DNA of 39,119 nt from Bacteroidales bacterium (GTDB lineage Bacteria; Bacteroidota; Bacteroidia; Bacteroidales; VadinHA17): positions 1-39,119 of the forward strand of contig JAAYUS010000072.1 in NCBI GenBank assembly GCA_012517605.1, in the 5' to 3' direction. Below the pieces are notes generated by a model. It was not told where the DNA came from. It made no database searches and saw nothing but the letters and a program-made list of their open reading frames with translations. Every line of letters starts with the position of its first letter. Position 1 is the stretch's first letter. The position numbers were made by a program, and so were the translations under genes. Of this stretch, positions 32,068-39,119 are shown piece after piece.

Positions 32068-32654
32068 AAAGCAGTTTATCTGACAAAGCCAGACACGATC
32101 TTGTACTGGTTGAACGGGCCAGGAAAGGCGATGAAAAGGCTTTCTCAACTCTCCTGAACCGGTATCGCGATTCCATTTATTTCATGCTGCTGAAAATGGT
32201 CAATAACGCATCAGATGCTGAAGACCTTACAATTGAGGCTTTCGGTAAAGCCTTCAGAAACCTCGACCTGTTCACTCCTGAATTTGCTTTCAGCACATGG
32301 CTTTTTAAAATAGCCACAAACAACTGCATCGATTTTATCAGAAGGAAACAGCTTATCCCGGGTCCCATAGATCAGTTGCAGGACGATCAGGACGACATGA
32401 CCGTCAACCTGCAGTCGGATCTTCCCGATCCGGAGGAATCACTTATAAACGATCAGAAAATTGCTGTCCTCAGATCCATTGTCAACCAGCTCGAACCAAG
32501 GTACAGGAAGCTGATCGAATTGAGATACTATAAGGAATACTCCTACGAAGAGATCGCCACTGAGATGAAACTTCCAATCGGTACGGTAAAGGCACAGCTT
32601 TACCGGGCAAAGACCCTTCTCTACAACATATTTACAAAAACCGGGAACAGTTAG
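32058..32654 (+). CDS. Sigma-70 family (ECF-type) RNA polymerase sigma factor
   Basis: 198 residues. Region 2 (about 25-95) includes RYRDSIYFMLLKMVNNASDA, EDLTIEAFGKAFRNL and FSTWLFKIATNNCIDFIRRK. Region 4 (about 138-190) includes RYRKLIELRYYKEYSYEEIA and the HTH GTVKAQLYRAKTLLYN. There is no region 1.1 or 3, so this is an alternative, group 4 sigma factor. ECF genes normally precede an anti-sigma gene; here the next gene, overlapping by one base, is rsmG, and no membrane anti-sigma is nearby. It is likely controlled transcriptionally with its operon or by a distant partner. Confidence 0.94.
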   Translation: MELESSLSDKARHDLVLVERARKGDEKAFSTLLNRYRDSIYFMLLKMVNNASDAEDLTIEAFGKAFRNLDLFTPEFAFSTWLFKIATNNCIDFIRRKQLIPGPIDQLQDDQDDMTVNLQSDLPDPEESLINDQKIAVLRSIVNQLEPRYRKLIELRYYKEYSYEEIATEMKLPIGTVKAQLYRAKTLLYNIFTKTGNS

Positions 32655-33277
32655 TGAATGAGATAATTGCAAAATACTTCCCCGGCCTCCCGGCAGTTCA
32701 GTCTGACAGGCTTTCAAGGCTTCTCGGAATATACAGGATCTGGAACAGCAGGATAAATGTAATTTCCAGAAAAGACATGGATGATTTTTATATACACCAC
32801 GTACTTCATTCCCTGTCGATTGCGAAGGCCTTCCAGTTCTGCGAAGGATCAGAGGTACTTGATGTCGGAACCGGAGGAGGATTCCCGGGAATACCTCTTG
32901 CAATAATCTTCCCTGCGACACGGTTCTATCTTCTTGATTCAATCGGGAAAAAGATAAAGGTTGTAACAGCAGTATCTTCAGAACTTGAGCTTCGGAATGT
33001 AACTCCTCTACTGAAAAGAGCCGAGGAAGAAAATGGCAGATATGACTTTGTTATCAGCAGGGCGGTAACAAATTTCAGTGACCTTGTAAGAATGACTTCA
33101 AAAAATATAGGAAAGGAAAACAGAAACTCGTCCGGAAACGGAATAATTTGTCTTAAGGGAGGAGATATCACGGATGAGCTTGGCCGGTATCGCGACAGGG
33201 TGAAGATATGGAATATCTGTGATTTCTTCAGTGAACCGTTTTTCGAAACAAAAAAGATAGTATATCTCAGGTTCTGA
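32654..33277 (+). CDS. rsmG: 16S rRNA (guanine-527-N7)-methyltransferase RsmG
   Basis: 207 residues from a GTG start whose first base is the last base of the sigma factor stop; the nearby ATG at 32658 is out of frame. Motifs: NEIIAKYFPGLPAVQSDRL, YRIWNSRINVISRKDMDDFY, the S-adenosylmethionine site VLDVGTGGGFPGIPLAIIFP, LDSIGKKIKVV and VISRAVTNFSDLV. It methylates G527 of 16S rRNA; loss of this enzyme in other bacteria gives low-level streptomycin resistance. Third gene of the glycosyltransferase-sigma-rsmG unit. Confidence 0.95.
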   Translation: MNEIIAKYFPGLPAVQSDRLSRLLGIYRIWNSRINVISRKDMDDFYIHHVLHSLSIAKAFQFCEGSEVLDVGTGGGFPGIPLAIIFPATRFYLLDSIGKKIKVVTAVSSELELRNVTPLLKRAEEENGRYDFVISRAVTNFSDLVRMTSKNIGKENRNSSGNGIICLKGGDITDELGRYRDRVKIWNICDFFSEPFFETKKIVYLRF

Positions 33278-33301
33278 TTTTTTTAAAAATTTCCAGGCAC
33301 G

Positions 33302-33331
33302 TTGCTTTTGTTTAAAAAATAACTATCTTTG
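33302..33331 (+). promoter_or_regulatory. Complete Bacteroidota-type promoter for rpmH
   Basis: TTG (33302-33304), 19 bases, then TATCTTTG (33324-33331). This fits both the -33 and -7 elements with standard spacing, the best promoter in the window. It gives +1 near 33338 and a leader of about 38 bases. Confidence 0.75.
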
Positions 33332-33375
33332 CGATCTCAAAATAAAACTGCACAGATTAAAAAATAATTACCGAT

Positions 33376-33531
33376 ATGAAAAGGACATTTCAGCCATCAA
33401 GAAGGAAAAGAGCTAACAAACATGGTTTCAGGGAAAGAATGTCCACTGCAAATGGAAGAAGGGTTCTTGCATCACGCAGGGCAAAGGGCAGAAAAAGACT
33501 GACAGTTTCGAGCGAGCTTAAATTAAAATAA
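33376..33531 (+). CDS. rpmH: 50S ribosomal protein L34
   Basis: 51 residues, very basic. It opens with the universal L34 signature [20 protein letters not shown], followed by [20 protein letters not shown] and a short tail ending SELKLK. It is a component of the large ribosomal subunit. It has its own strong promoter and a terminator right behind it, so it is a single-gene unit. It is placed between rsmG and mqnE rather than next to rnpA, the arrangement common in many other phyla. Confidence 0.98.
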   Translation: MKRTFQPSRRKRANKHGFRERMSTANGRRVLASRRAKGRKRLTVSSELKLK

Positions 33532-33551
33532 TAAAGGTATTTTATACTGGT

Positions 33552-33583
33552 AAAGGTGCCTCGCATAAAGGCACCTTTTTTTT
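33552..33583 (+). terminator. Rho-independent terminator of rpmH
   Basis: AAAGGTGCC (33552-33560) and GGCACCTTT (33570-33578) enclose a 9-base loop, followed by an eight-T run (33576-33583). It lies 20 bases after the rpmH stop and before mqnE at 33611. Confidence 0.92.
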
Positions 33584-33610
33584 ATTAGCTTTACCAGGCT
33601 TTATTCCGAC

Positions 33611-34726
33611 ATGACAGGCCTATTAAAGAATATACACAATCCTGACCTGCAGAAAATTGCAGACAAGGTGGCAAACGAGGAAAGGATCACCCCTGATGAA
33701 GGACTTCGGTTGTACCAGAAGGCAGAACTTCCATTGCTTGGTCTTCTGGCAGGTATTGCAAGAAGAAGGAAGAATGGAAATTACGCTTTTTTCAACAGGA
33801 ATTTCCATATCGAACCTACAAACAAGTGTGTCCATAACTGCCGCTTTTGCTCCTACCACCGGCCTGAAGGTGATCCTTTAAGCTGGGAATACAGCCAGGA
33901 TGAAATGCTTGATATTGTAAAAAAATTCGACACCAAAGAGGTTACGGAAGTGCATATCGTAGGTGGTGTTCATCCTTCTCACGACATTCATTACTGGGGT
34001 TCTCTTCTTCAAAGGATAAGGGAACACAGGCCCGGGATACACATTAAGGCTTATTCGGCCGTTGAACTTGATTATATGATCACAAGATCCGGAATGTCAG
34101 TCAGGGAAGGTCTCGCGCTTCTTAAGGAATATGGTCTCGACTCAATACCTGGGGGAGGTGCTGAGATATTCGATGAAACTCTGAGAAGAAAGATCTGTCC
34201 TGAAAAAACCACTTCCGAAAAATGGCTCGCGATACATAAGACAGCCCATGAACTGGGGATTTCATCAAACGCCACCATGCTTTACGGGCATATAGAAGAT
34301 TATTCCCACAGAATCGACCATCTCACAAGGTTACGCGATCTGCAGGACAGGACGGGGGGATTCAATGCCTTTATCCCGCTTAAATACAAAATGGCCGATA
34401 ATCAAATGTCATATGCGGGTGAAGTCAGCATGATTGAGGATCTCAAGAACTATGCGGTATCAAGGATATACCTCGACAATTTTGCACACATCAAGGCCTA
34501 CTGGCCGATGATAAGCAGGGACGTGGCAGGGATAAGCCTTATATTCGGCGCTGATGATCTCGACGGAACAATAGATGACACAACTAGGATTTATTCAATG
34601 GCAGGATCTGAGGAAAAAAATCCGGCAATGACAACAGATGATATCTGCAGGATAATACGGGATGCCGGATTTGTGCCAGTTGAACGCGATTCGCTTTATA
34701 ATTTTATACATACCTTTGCGTTATAA
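33611..34726 (+). CDS. mqnE: Aminodeoxyfutalosine synthase MqnE (radical SAM)
   Basis: 371 residues. The radical-SAM cluster motif CVHNCRFCSY (CxxxCxxC) sits in NFHIEPTNKCVHNCRFCSY. TIM-barrel follows with EVHIVGGVHPSHDIHYWG, GLDSIPGGGAEIFDETLRR, GISSNATMLYGHIE and FNAFIPLKYKMADN. The C-terminal block IFGADDLDGTIDDTTRIYSM is typical of MqnE rather than MqnC. It couples 3-enolpyruvyloxybenzoate and SAM to give aminodeoxyfutalosine in the futalosine route to menaquinone, so the organism probably respires with menaquinone made this way. It is the first gene of a four-gene run with gaps of 20, 5 and 6 bases, ending with rluD. Confidence 0.93.
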   Translation: MTGLLKNIHNPDLQKIADKVANEERITPDEGLRLYQKAELPLLGLLAGIARRRKNGNYAFFNRNFHIEPTNKCVHNCRFCSYHRPEGDPLSWEYSQDEMLDIVKKFDTKEVTEVHIVGGVHPSHDIHYWGSLLQRIREHRPGIHIKAYSAVELDYMITRSGMSVREGLALLKEYGLDSIPGGGAEIFDETLRRKICPEKTTSEKWLAIHKTAHELGISSNATMLYGHIEDYSHRIDHLTRLRDLQDRTGGFNAFIPLKYKMADNQMSYAGEVSMIEDLKNYAVSRIYLDNFAHIKAYWPMISRDVAGISLIFGADDLDGTIDDTTRIYSMAGSEEKNPAMTTDDICRIIRDAGFVPVERDSLYNFIHTFAL

Positions 34727-34746
34727 CTTAAGTCCGGAAAACAGCC

Positions 34747-35592
34747 ATGAGCCTCAAAGAATTCATTTTCAGCAAGCAATTTTTAAAAAACCTCGGATCG
34801 GCAGCTGTCATTGTTGTCGGACTTCTTATGGCATTGCTGATCTGGATCAATTTTTACACCAGGCACGGACAAAGCAGGCCTGTCCCCGATTTTATCGGAC
34901 ATACACTTGAGGAAACCCGCCATCTGGCCAGGAAAGCCAGGGTCAGATACCAGATTATCGATTCGGTCTATACATCTGAAGTCCCAAGAGGTTGCGTCGC
35001 CGACCAAAACCCAAAACCAGGCTTCAGGGTGAAGAAATGGAGAAACATATTGATTACCATCAATGCATTCAATCCTGAAATGGTTGCAATGCCCAATCTT
35101 GTCAACCTCCCAAGAAGGCAGGCTGTTGCAATACTTGAAGCTGCCGGACTTGAGGTGGGAATTCCCAGATATGTTCCCGACATTTCAGTGGATGTGGTAC
35201 TCAAACAGCTATATAACGGCCGTGATATCCGGGAAGGTGAGCCGATACAGAAAGGATCAGTTATCGACCTGGTTATGGGTAAAGGACTTAGCAACCAGAG
35301 AACACCTGTTCCTGACCTGACAGGCCTCGATCTGGAATCGGCCCGTGACAGGATTTTTGGCGCATCACTGACACTGGTTACCTCCATTTATGACAATACG
35401 GTACTTAATGCAGACGATTCATCAAGGGCATTTGTATATAAACAGAATCCCGAATTCAACGTTGACGCCACCATCCAGCTTGGCTCATCTGTATATCTTT
35501 GGCTGACAGTCGATTCTGCAAAACTGAAGCCCGATTCAACAATTATGATTACAGACACTCTCCCGCAACCCGTTCCCGTTCAATCAGACTGA
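34747..35592 (+). CDS. Membrane-anchored PASTA-domain protein
   Basis: 281 residues. One membrane helix (about 17-36: AAVIVVGLLMALLIWINFY) with a short cytoplasmic N-terminus. Three PASTA repeats in the periplasm: about 43-108 (PVPDFIGHTLEETRHLARKA), about 112-178 (AMPNLVNLPRRQAVAILEAA) and about 187-257 (PVPDLTGLDLESARDRIFGA). A Pro/Ser/Thr tail ends it. PASTA modules usually occur in serine/threonine kinases or penicillin-binding proteins and bind peptidoglycan stem peptides. Here there is neither a kinase nor a transpeptidase domain. It is probably a cell-wall-binding or divisome-related factor, unproven. It is inside the mqnE-rluD unit. Confidence 0.92.
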   Translation: MSLKEFIFSKQFLKNLGSAAVIVVGLLMALLIWINFYTRHGQSRPVPDFIGHTLEETRHLARKARVRYQIIDSVYTSEVPRGCVADQNPKPGFRVKKWRNILITINAFNPEMVAMPNLVNLPRRQAVAILEAAGLEVGIPRYVPDISVDVVLKQLYNGRDIREGEPIQKGSVIDLVMGKGLSNQRTPVPDLTGLDLESARDRIFGASLTLVTSIYDNTVLNADDSSRAFVYKQNPEFNVDATIQLGSSVYLWLTVDSAKLKPDSTIMITDTLPQPVPVQSD

Positions 35593-35597
35593 AGCTG

Positions 35598-37451
35598 ATG
35601 CAAAAGAGCCTGATCTTAAATATAGCCGTTCTCTTTATCTGTTCATCACCCTCGATGGGTCAGGAGGTTGTTACAGGTCTACAGAGCAATCCGGAATTAA
35701 CCGGCAGGCGCAAAACTCCTGAAAGTTCAAAAGCGGTTTCTGCAGTGCCTGTCAACCTGCCTTTCTTTGATGATTTCTCAGGGAAATCCGTTACACCTTC
35801 AGCAATTTGGTGGAGCGACGATTTCGCCTTTATAAACAATACATACTCCGATAAGCAGATCACCATTGGCATTGCTACCCTTGACGCTCTCGACAATAAC
35901 GGAAAACTTTATGAAAGAGCCAATACCGAAGGTTTTGAAGCCGATCACCTTACATCTCAACCTATAAACCTAAGTTACCCTGCAACAGACAATATCTGGC
36001 TCAGCTTTTATTACCAGCCGGGAGGACTGGGCGACATTCCGGAACCGCGTGACAGCCTGACTTTACAGTTTTTTGCCCCTGAGGAGAACAAATGGTACTC
36101 GGTATGGAAAACACCCGGAGTTCCTGATGAAGGTTTCAAACCTGTGATAATCAGGATACAGAATCCCCGATACCTCAAGCAGGGTTTCATGTTCCGCTTT
36201 GTCAACTGGGCAAGTCTTGCACAATTTGATGATCTTTCAATGGTTGGAAACTGCGACCAGTGGAATCTCGATTACGTTTATATCGACCGCAACAGGAATT
36301 CGGCCGACACAGCAATAGCCGATGTGGCCTTCAGAACGCCCCTCAAATCAGTATTGAAGACACACGAGGCAATGCCATGGAAACAGTTCAAACAGGTATC
36401 CCTGCAGGAAATGGGATCATTCATCCCGATACATTACAGGAACAATGATAAAATAACAAGGAACGTGACCAGGAATTTCGAAATAAGGGACATGTTCACA
36501 AACACAGTCTCTCATTCATTTTCGGCCGGTGCCACAAACATTGAACCATACAAGAACGTTGATTATAATGCAAATCTGATATATACATTCAATAACAGCA
36601 ACGCTGATTCAGCCCTCTTTAAGATTACCTGTTCACTGAAAACTGATGATTTTGATCCCAAATCAAATGATACAATAACATACCTCCAGGTCTTCCTTAA
36701 CTATTTCGCCTATGACGACGGTACAGCTGAAGGCGGCTATGGGATCAACGGACAGGGATCGAGGAACGCAATGGTGGCATACAGGTTCAAATCGTTCCTG
36801 CAGGATACTGTGAGGGCTTTAAACATCTGCTTCAACGACAGTTACCTGAACAGTAACCAGAGGTCATTCGATCTAATGATATGGGATGACAACAACGGAC
36901 TCCCTGGCAATGTTCTGTATTCTGCTGAAAATATGATAGTTGAACCGGGAGACAATCTGAATGGTTTCACAACATATGTATTGCCTGATGGGGTAATGGT
37001 TAACGGAGTGTTTTATGCAGGTTGGAAGCAAAGAACAGAGACTTTCCTTAATGCGGGTTTTGATGTCAACACTCCCAATCTGGGAAGACAGTTTTACTGG
37101 CTTAACGGGCAATGGCTCAAGTCCCAGAAAGAAGGAAGCGTTATGATAAGACCTGTTACAGGTCCGCCTCTTAAAACAACATCATCCGACAACCAGCCAG
37201 TCCCGGAAAATACAGTAAGGTTCAGGATATGGCCAAATCCTGCAAAAGACTACATTAACATCAGATCAGACGACCTGCTGCTTTCAGGTTCCGCTTTCAT
37301 TTCAGTCATCGATATGCAGGGAAGAGAAGTTTTGAAAGTCCCGTTCTCCGAACGTATTGATATATCTCATCTCCGCACCGGAATTTATACTGTTGTCCCC
37401 TTCACAGGTACAACCCGTATCGGCTTTTTCAGGCTTGTCAAAATAAATTAA
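35598..37451 (+). CDS. Secreted protein with a type IX secretion C-terminal sorting domain
   Basis: 617 residues from ATG 35598. The frame is open from 35499, but the upstream 33 codons overlap the PASTA gene; at 35598 a good signal peptide begins (MQKSLILNIAVLFICSSPSM, cleaved near MGQ). The body is mostly beta: FFDDFSGKSVTPSAIWWSDD, LSFYYQPGGLGDIPEPRDSL, FRFVNWASLAQFDD, AYDDGTAEGGYGINGQGSRN. It resembles jellyroll-type adhesin or glycan-binding modules I cannot name. The last 80 or so residues (FRIWPNPAKDYINIRSDD, VIDMQGREVLKVP, LRTGIYTVV, FFRLVKIN) are a classic T9SS type A sorting signal. It is therefore carried across the outer membrane and attached to the surface. Function unknown. Its place among housekeeping genes is notable. 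Confidence 0.9.
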   Translation: MQKSLILNIAVLFICSSPSMGQEVVTGLQSNPELTGRRKTPESSKAVSAVPVNLPFFDDFSGKSVTPSAIWWSDDFAFINNTYSDKQITIGIATLDALDNNGKLYERANTEGFEADHLTSQPINLSYPATDNIWLSFYYQPGGLGDIPEPRDSLTLQFFAPEENKWYSVWKTPGVPDEGFKPVIIRIQNPRYLKQGFMFRFVNWASLAQFDDLSMVGNCDQWNLDYVYIDRNRNSADTAIADVAFRTPLKSVLKTHEAMPWKQFKQVSLQEMGSFIPIHYRNNDKITRNVTRNFEIRDMFTNTVSHSFSAGATNIEPYKNVDYNANLIYTFNNSNADSALFKITCSLKTDDFDPKSNDTITYLQVFLNYFAYDDGTAEGGYGINGQGSRNAMVAYRFKSFLQDTVRALNICFNDSYLNSNQRSFDLMIWDDNNGLPGNVLYSAENMIVEPGDNLNGFTTYVLPDGVMVNGVFYAGWKQRTETFLNAGFDVNTPNLGRQFYWLNGQWLKSQKEGSVMIRPVTGPPLKTTSSDNQPVPENTVRFRIWPNPAKDYINIRSDDLLLSGSAFISVIDMQGREVLKVPFSERIDISHLRTGIYTVVPFTGTTRIGFFRLVKIN

Positions 37452-37457
37452 GCCCTT

Positions 37458-38486
37458 ATGGCAGAAGAAGAAATTTCCGATCAGCAGGATCTGTATGAAC
37501 ATTACAGGTATGTCGTTGATCCGGGTCAGTCTCTTTTAAGGATCGACAAATACCTCAGCTCGCGTATTGAGAATGTTTCAAGGACACGGATACAGGATGC
37601 CGCAAATGCGGGCAATATTCTCGTTAACAATAAGACTGTCAGACCGAACTACAGGGTTAAGCCGGGTGATGTCGTACAGATCGTCCTGCCTGATCCTCCC
37701 CGCGAAATTGAGCTCATTCCCGAGGATATAAAAATAAACATTGTATATGAGGATGATGACGTTATTGTTGTGAACAAGGAACCCGGCATGGTGGTGCATC
37801 CTGCCTACGGAAACTACACCGGAACACTTGTCAACGCCCTTATGTGGCATTTCAGGGACCTTCCTTTATTTCAGACAGGCGAGTTGCGGCCAGGGCTCGT
37901 CCACAGGATAGATAAGAACACGTCAGGCATCCTTGTGGTTGCAAAAAACGAGCTGGCCCTCAACAGATTATCAAAACAGTTCTATGACAGAACCACCGAC
38001 AGGAAGTATATTGCCCTTGTCTGGGGCGTCCCTGATCCAGCCGAAGGAACCATCACGGGTCATGTTGGCAGAAATTTGAAAGACAGAAAGATAATGCAGG
38101 TCTTCCCTGACGGCAGCCAGGGCAGGAACGCGGTCACACATTACAGGGTTATTGAAGATTTCGGATATGTCTCAGTGGTTGAATGCAAGCTTGAGACAGG
38201 AAGAACTCATCAGATTAGGGTCCATTTCAGCTTTATAAAGCATCCGCTGTTCAATGATGAAGAATATGGAGGCGACAAGATTTTGAAAGGCACTACATTT
38301 GCAAAATACCAGCAATTTGTCAGGAACTGCTTTAAGATCCTGCCGCGGCAGGCACTTCATGCAAAATCGCTTGCATTTGACCATCCCGTGACAGGAAAGA
38401 GATTATCGTTCGACTCTGAACTTCCTGATGACATGAAGCAGGCCATAGAAAAATGGAGGGCCTATACTTCTTCAAGGGAGTTTTGA
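37458..38486 (+). CDS. rluD: RluA-family pseudouridine synthase, probably RluD (23S rRNA)
   Basis: 342 residues. An S4 RNA-binding domain (about 18-75: LRIDKYLSSRIENVSRTRIQ, NILVNNKTVRPNYRVKPGD) precedes the catalytic domain, with NKEPGMVVHPAYG, the signature GLVHRIDKNTSGILVVAKN that carries the catalytic Asp, and KLETGRTHQIRVHF. It isomerises uridines in helix 69 of 23S rRNA (positions 1911, 1915, 1917 in Escherichia coli), if it is RluD; the S4 domain and length favour RluD over RluA. Last gene of the mqnE unit, 6 bases after the T9SS protein. It abuts the convergent TPM gene with no spacing. Confidence 0.92.
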   Translation: MAEEEISDQQDLYEHYRYVVDPGQSLLRIDKYLSSRIENVSRTRIQDAANAGNILVNNKTVRPNYRVKPGDVVQIVLPDPPREIELIPEDIKINIVYEDDDVIVVNKEPGMVVHPAYGNYTGTLVNALMWHFRDLPLFQTGELRPGLVHRIDKNTSGILVVAKNELALNRLSKQFYDRTTDRKYIALVWGVPDPAEGTITGHVGRNLKDRKIMQVFPDGSQGRNAVTHYRVIEDFGYVSVVECKLETGRTHQIRVHFSFIKHPLFNDEEYGGDKILKGTTFAKYQQFVRNCFKILPRQALHAKSLAFDHPVTGKRLSFDSELPDDMKQAIEKWRAYTSSREF

Positions 38487-39119
38487 TCACCAGCTTCCGC
38501 CTGCACCGCCGCCTCCGAAACTTCCTCCTCCGAAGCCTCCGAAACCGCCACCGCCGCCACCTCCACCTGAGAATCCTCCCCAGCTTCCCCGGTGACTTCC
38601 GGAATTCATCATGGAAAGGAGCATCCATAACGGAAGACCTTTGCTACCAATGTTCTTATGATTCGACCCGCCGCTGCTTCGTGCGAAAAGGATTATAATT
38701 GCAATTATCAGGATAAAAAGGAATGGCCCGAATCCGCTTATGTCTCCTCCCTTTGATTTTCCATACTGGTCAGGAGGGAATTCACCGCTGGCAAGTTTCA
38801 TAAGGACACCTGTAGCTTTATCGAGGCCCTGGTAATAATTTCCATTTCTGAATTCCGGAAGAATTTCATTGTCTATGATCTGAGCACAGACAATATCGGG
38901 AACCACTCCTTCAAGCCCGTATCCTGGAGCAATAAATACCTCACCCCTTGATGACCCTGAGGTTTTTGGCTTTATGAGGATCAAAATTCCGTTATTGAGC
39001 CCTTTCTGCCCTATGCCCCAAAGCTCGGCCAGCCTCTGGGAATAATCTGAAATGGCGTATCCGTAAAGATCAGAAACGGTAACTACAGCTATCTGTGTAG
39101 ATGTAGAATCATTGTATGC
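38487..39119 (-). CDS. TPM-domain membrane protein, 5' end outside the window
   Basis: The frame is open to the window edge, with no stop after 39119; the apparent TTG start at 38984 is internal. Visible part: 210 residues. The TPM domain (YgcG/TPM_phosphatase-like) shows TQIAVVTVSDLYGYAISDYS, LAELWGIGQKGLNNGILILI and FIAPGYGLEGVVPDIVCAQI. A transmembrane helix (FGPFLFILIIAIIILFA) follows. The C-terminus is a low-complexity tail of Gly, Ser and Phe (WGGFSGGGGGGGGFGG onward). That layout is standard for TPM proteins; some relatives have been reported as phosphatases or photosystem assembly factors. The role here is unknown. The Gly-rich tail faces the cytoplasm or periplasm depending on the missing N-terminus. 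Confidence 0.92.
   Translation of the reverse strand, partial: AYNDSTSTQIAVVTVSDLYGYAISDYSQRLAELWGIGQKGLNNGILILIKPKTSGSSRGEVFIAPGYGLEGVVPDIVCAQIIDNEILPEFRNGNYYQGLDKATGVLMKLASGEFPPDQYGKSKGGDISGFGPFLFILIIAIIILFARSSGGSNHKNIGSKGLPLWMLLSMMNSGSHRGSWGGFSGGGGGGGGFGGFGGGSFGGGGAGGSW

Noticed and set aside
35499-35597. Upstream extension of the T9SS protein by 33 codons
   Set aside because: It lies over the end of the PASTA gene, is rich in Arg, and would bury the signal peptide; the ATG at 35598 begins a proper signal sequence.
38487-38984. A complete 165-residue gene starting at TTG 38984
   Set aside because: The same frame stays open to 39119 and encodes the conserved first half of the TPM domain, so the gene is truncated by the window, not short.

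Overview
The window looks like chromosomal DNA of a member of the Bacteroidota, most likely an uncultured Bacteroidales/Marinilabiliales-type anaerobe. The evidence is a fused MurF-alanine racemase, a type IX secretion (T9SS) C-terminal sorting domain, a GldB-like lipoprotein, DUF1573 and DUF5686 proteins, a TlpA-like lipoprotein with an N-terminal DUF4369-like region, and repeated use of the phylum's -7 promoter element TAnnTTTG. The DNA is moderately AT-rich, and the coding style looks uniform except in the first 1.7 kb.

Layout. 1-1.7 kb is an accessory edge: the 3' end of an RHS gene whose C-terminal domain looks like an M23 (LytM) metallopeptidase, followed by a decayed second copy of the RHS core end and linker, and a palindromic repeat. 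1.7-8.3 kb holds an exported coiled-coil protein, a divergent histidine kinase/response regulator pair, a thiol-disulfide lipoprotein, the MeaB GTPase and a DUF1573 protein. 8.5-16.5 kb holds a large outer-membrane protein (degenerate protease-like domain, TolB-like propeller, Omp85-like barrel), an 8-iron ferredoxin, a GldB-like lipoprotein, a small outer-membrane barrel, NAD synthetase and a Crp/Fnr regulator with a palindrome upstream. 16.5-19.6 kb is a minus-strand pair, thymidine kinase followed by MurF-Alr. 19.7-23.8 kb is an uncharacterised protein overlapping rsmI, then a DUF5686 outer-membrane protein. 23.9-28.3 kb holds dnaB, ispE, and a biotin carrier plus carboxyltransferase pair. 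28.5-30.8 kb is tgt overlapping an LptF/LptG permease gene. 30.9-33.3 kb is a tightly overlapping glycosyltransferase, sigma factor and rsmG unit. 33.4-38.5 kb is rpmH with its own promoter and terminator, then mqnE, a PASTA protein, a T9SS cargo protein and rluD. The right edge is a truncated TPM-domain gene.

Most genes are core metabolism or envelope biogenesis. Linked themes are peptidoglycan precursor synthesis (MurF-Alr), translation and RNA modification (RsmI, RsmG, RluD, Tgt, L34), propionate/methylmalonyl-CoA metabolism (MeaB, MmdA-like subunit, biotin carrier), isoprenoid and futalosine-route menaquinone synthesis (IspE, MqnE), and envelope assembly (Omp85-like fusion, LptF/G, DUF5686, PASTA).

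No complete previously undescribed multi-gene system is evident. The best leads are the RHS/M23 end with its decayed neighbour, the pseudo-protease/propeller/barrel fusion, a tRNA-guanine transglycosylase lacking its three zinc cysteines, a 7-bp tandem repeat that runs into the dnaB stop codon, and a putative operator at the Crp/Fnr gene. No tRNA, rRNA, CRISPR array or transposase gene was seen.
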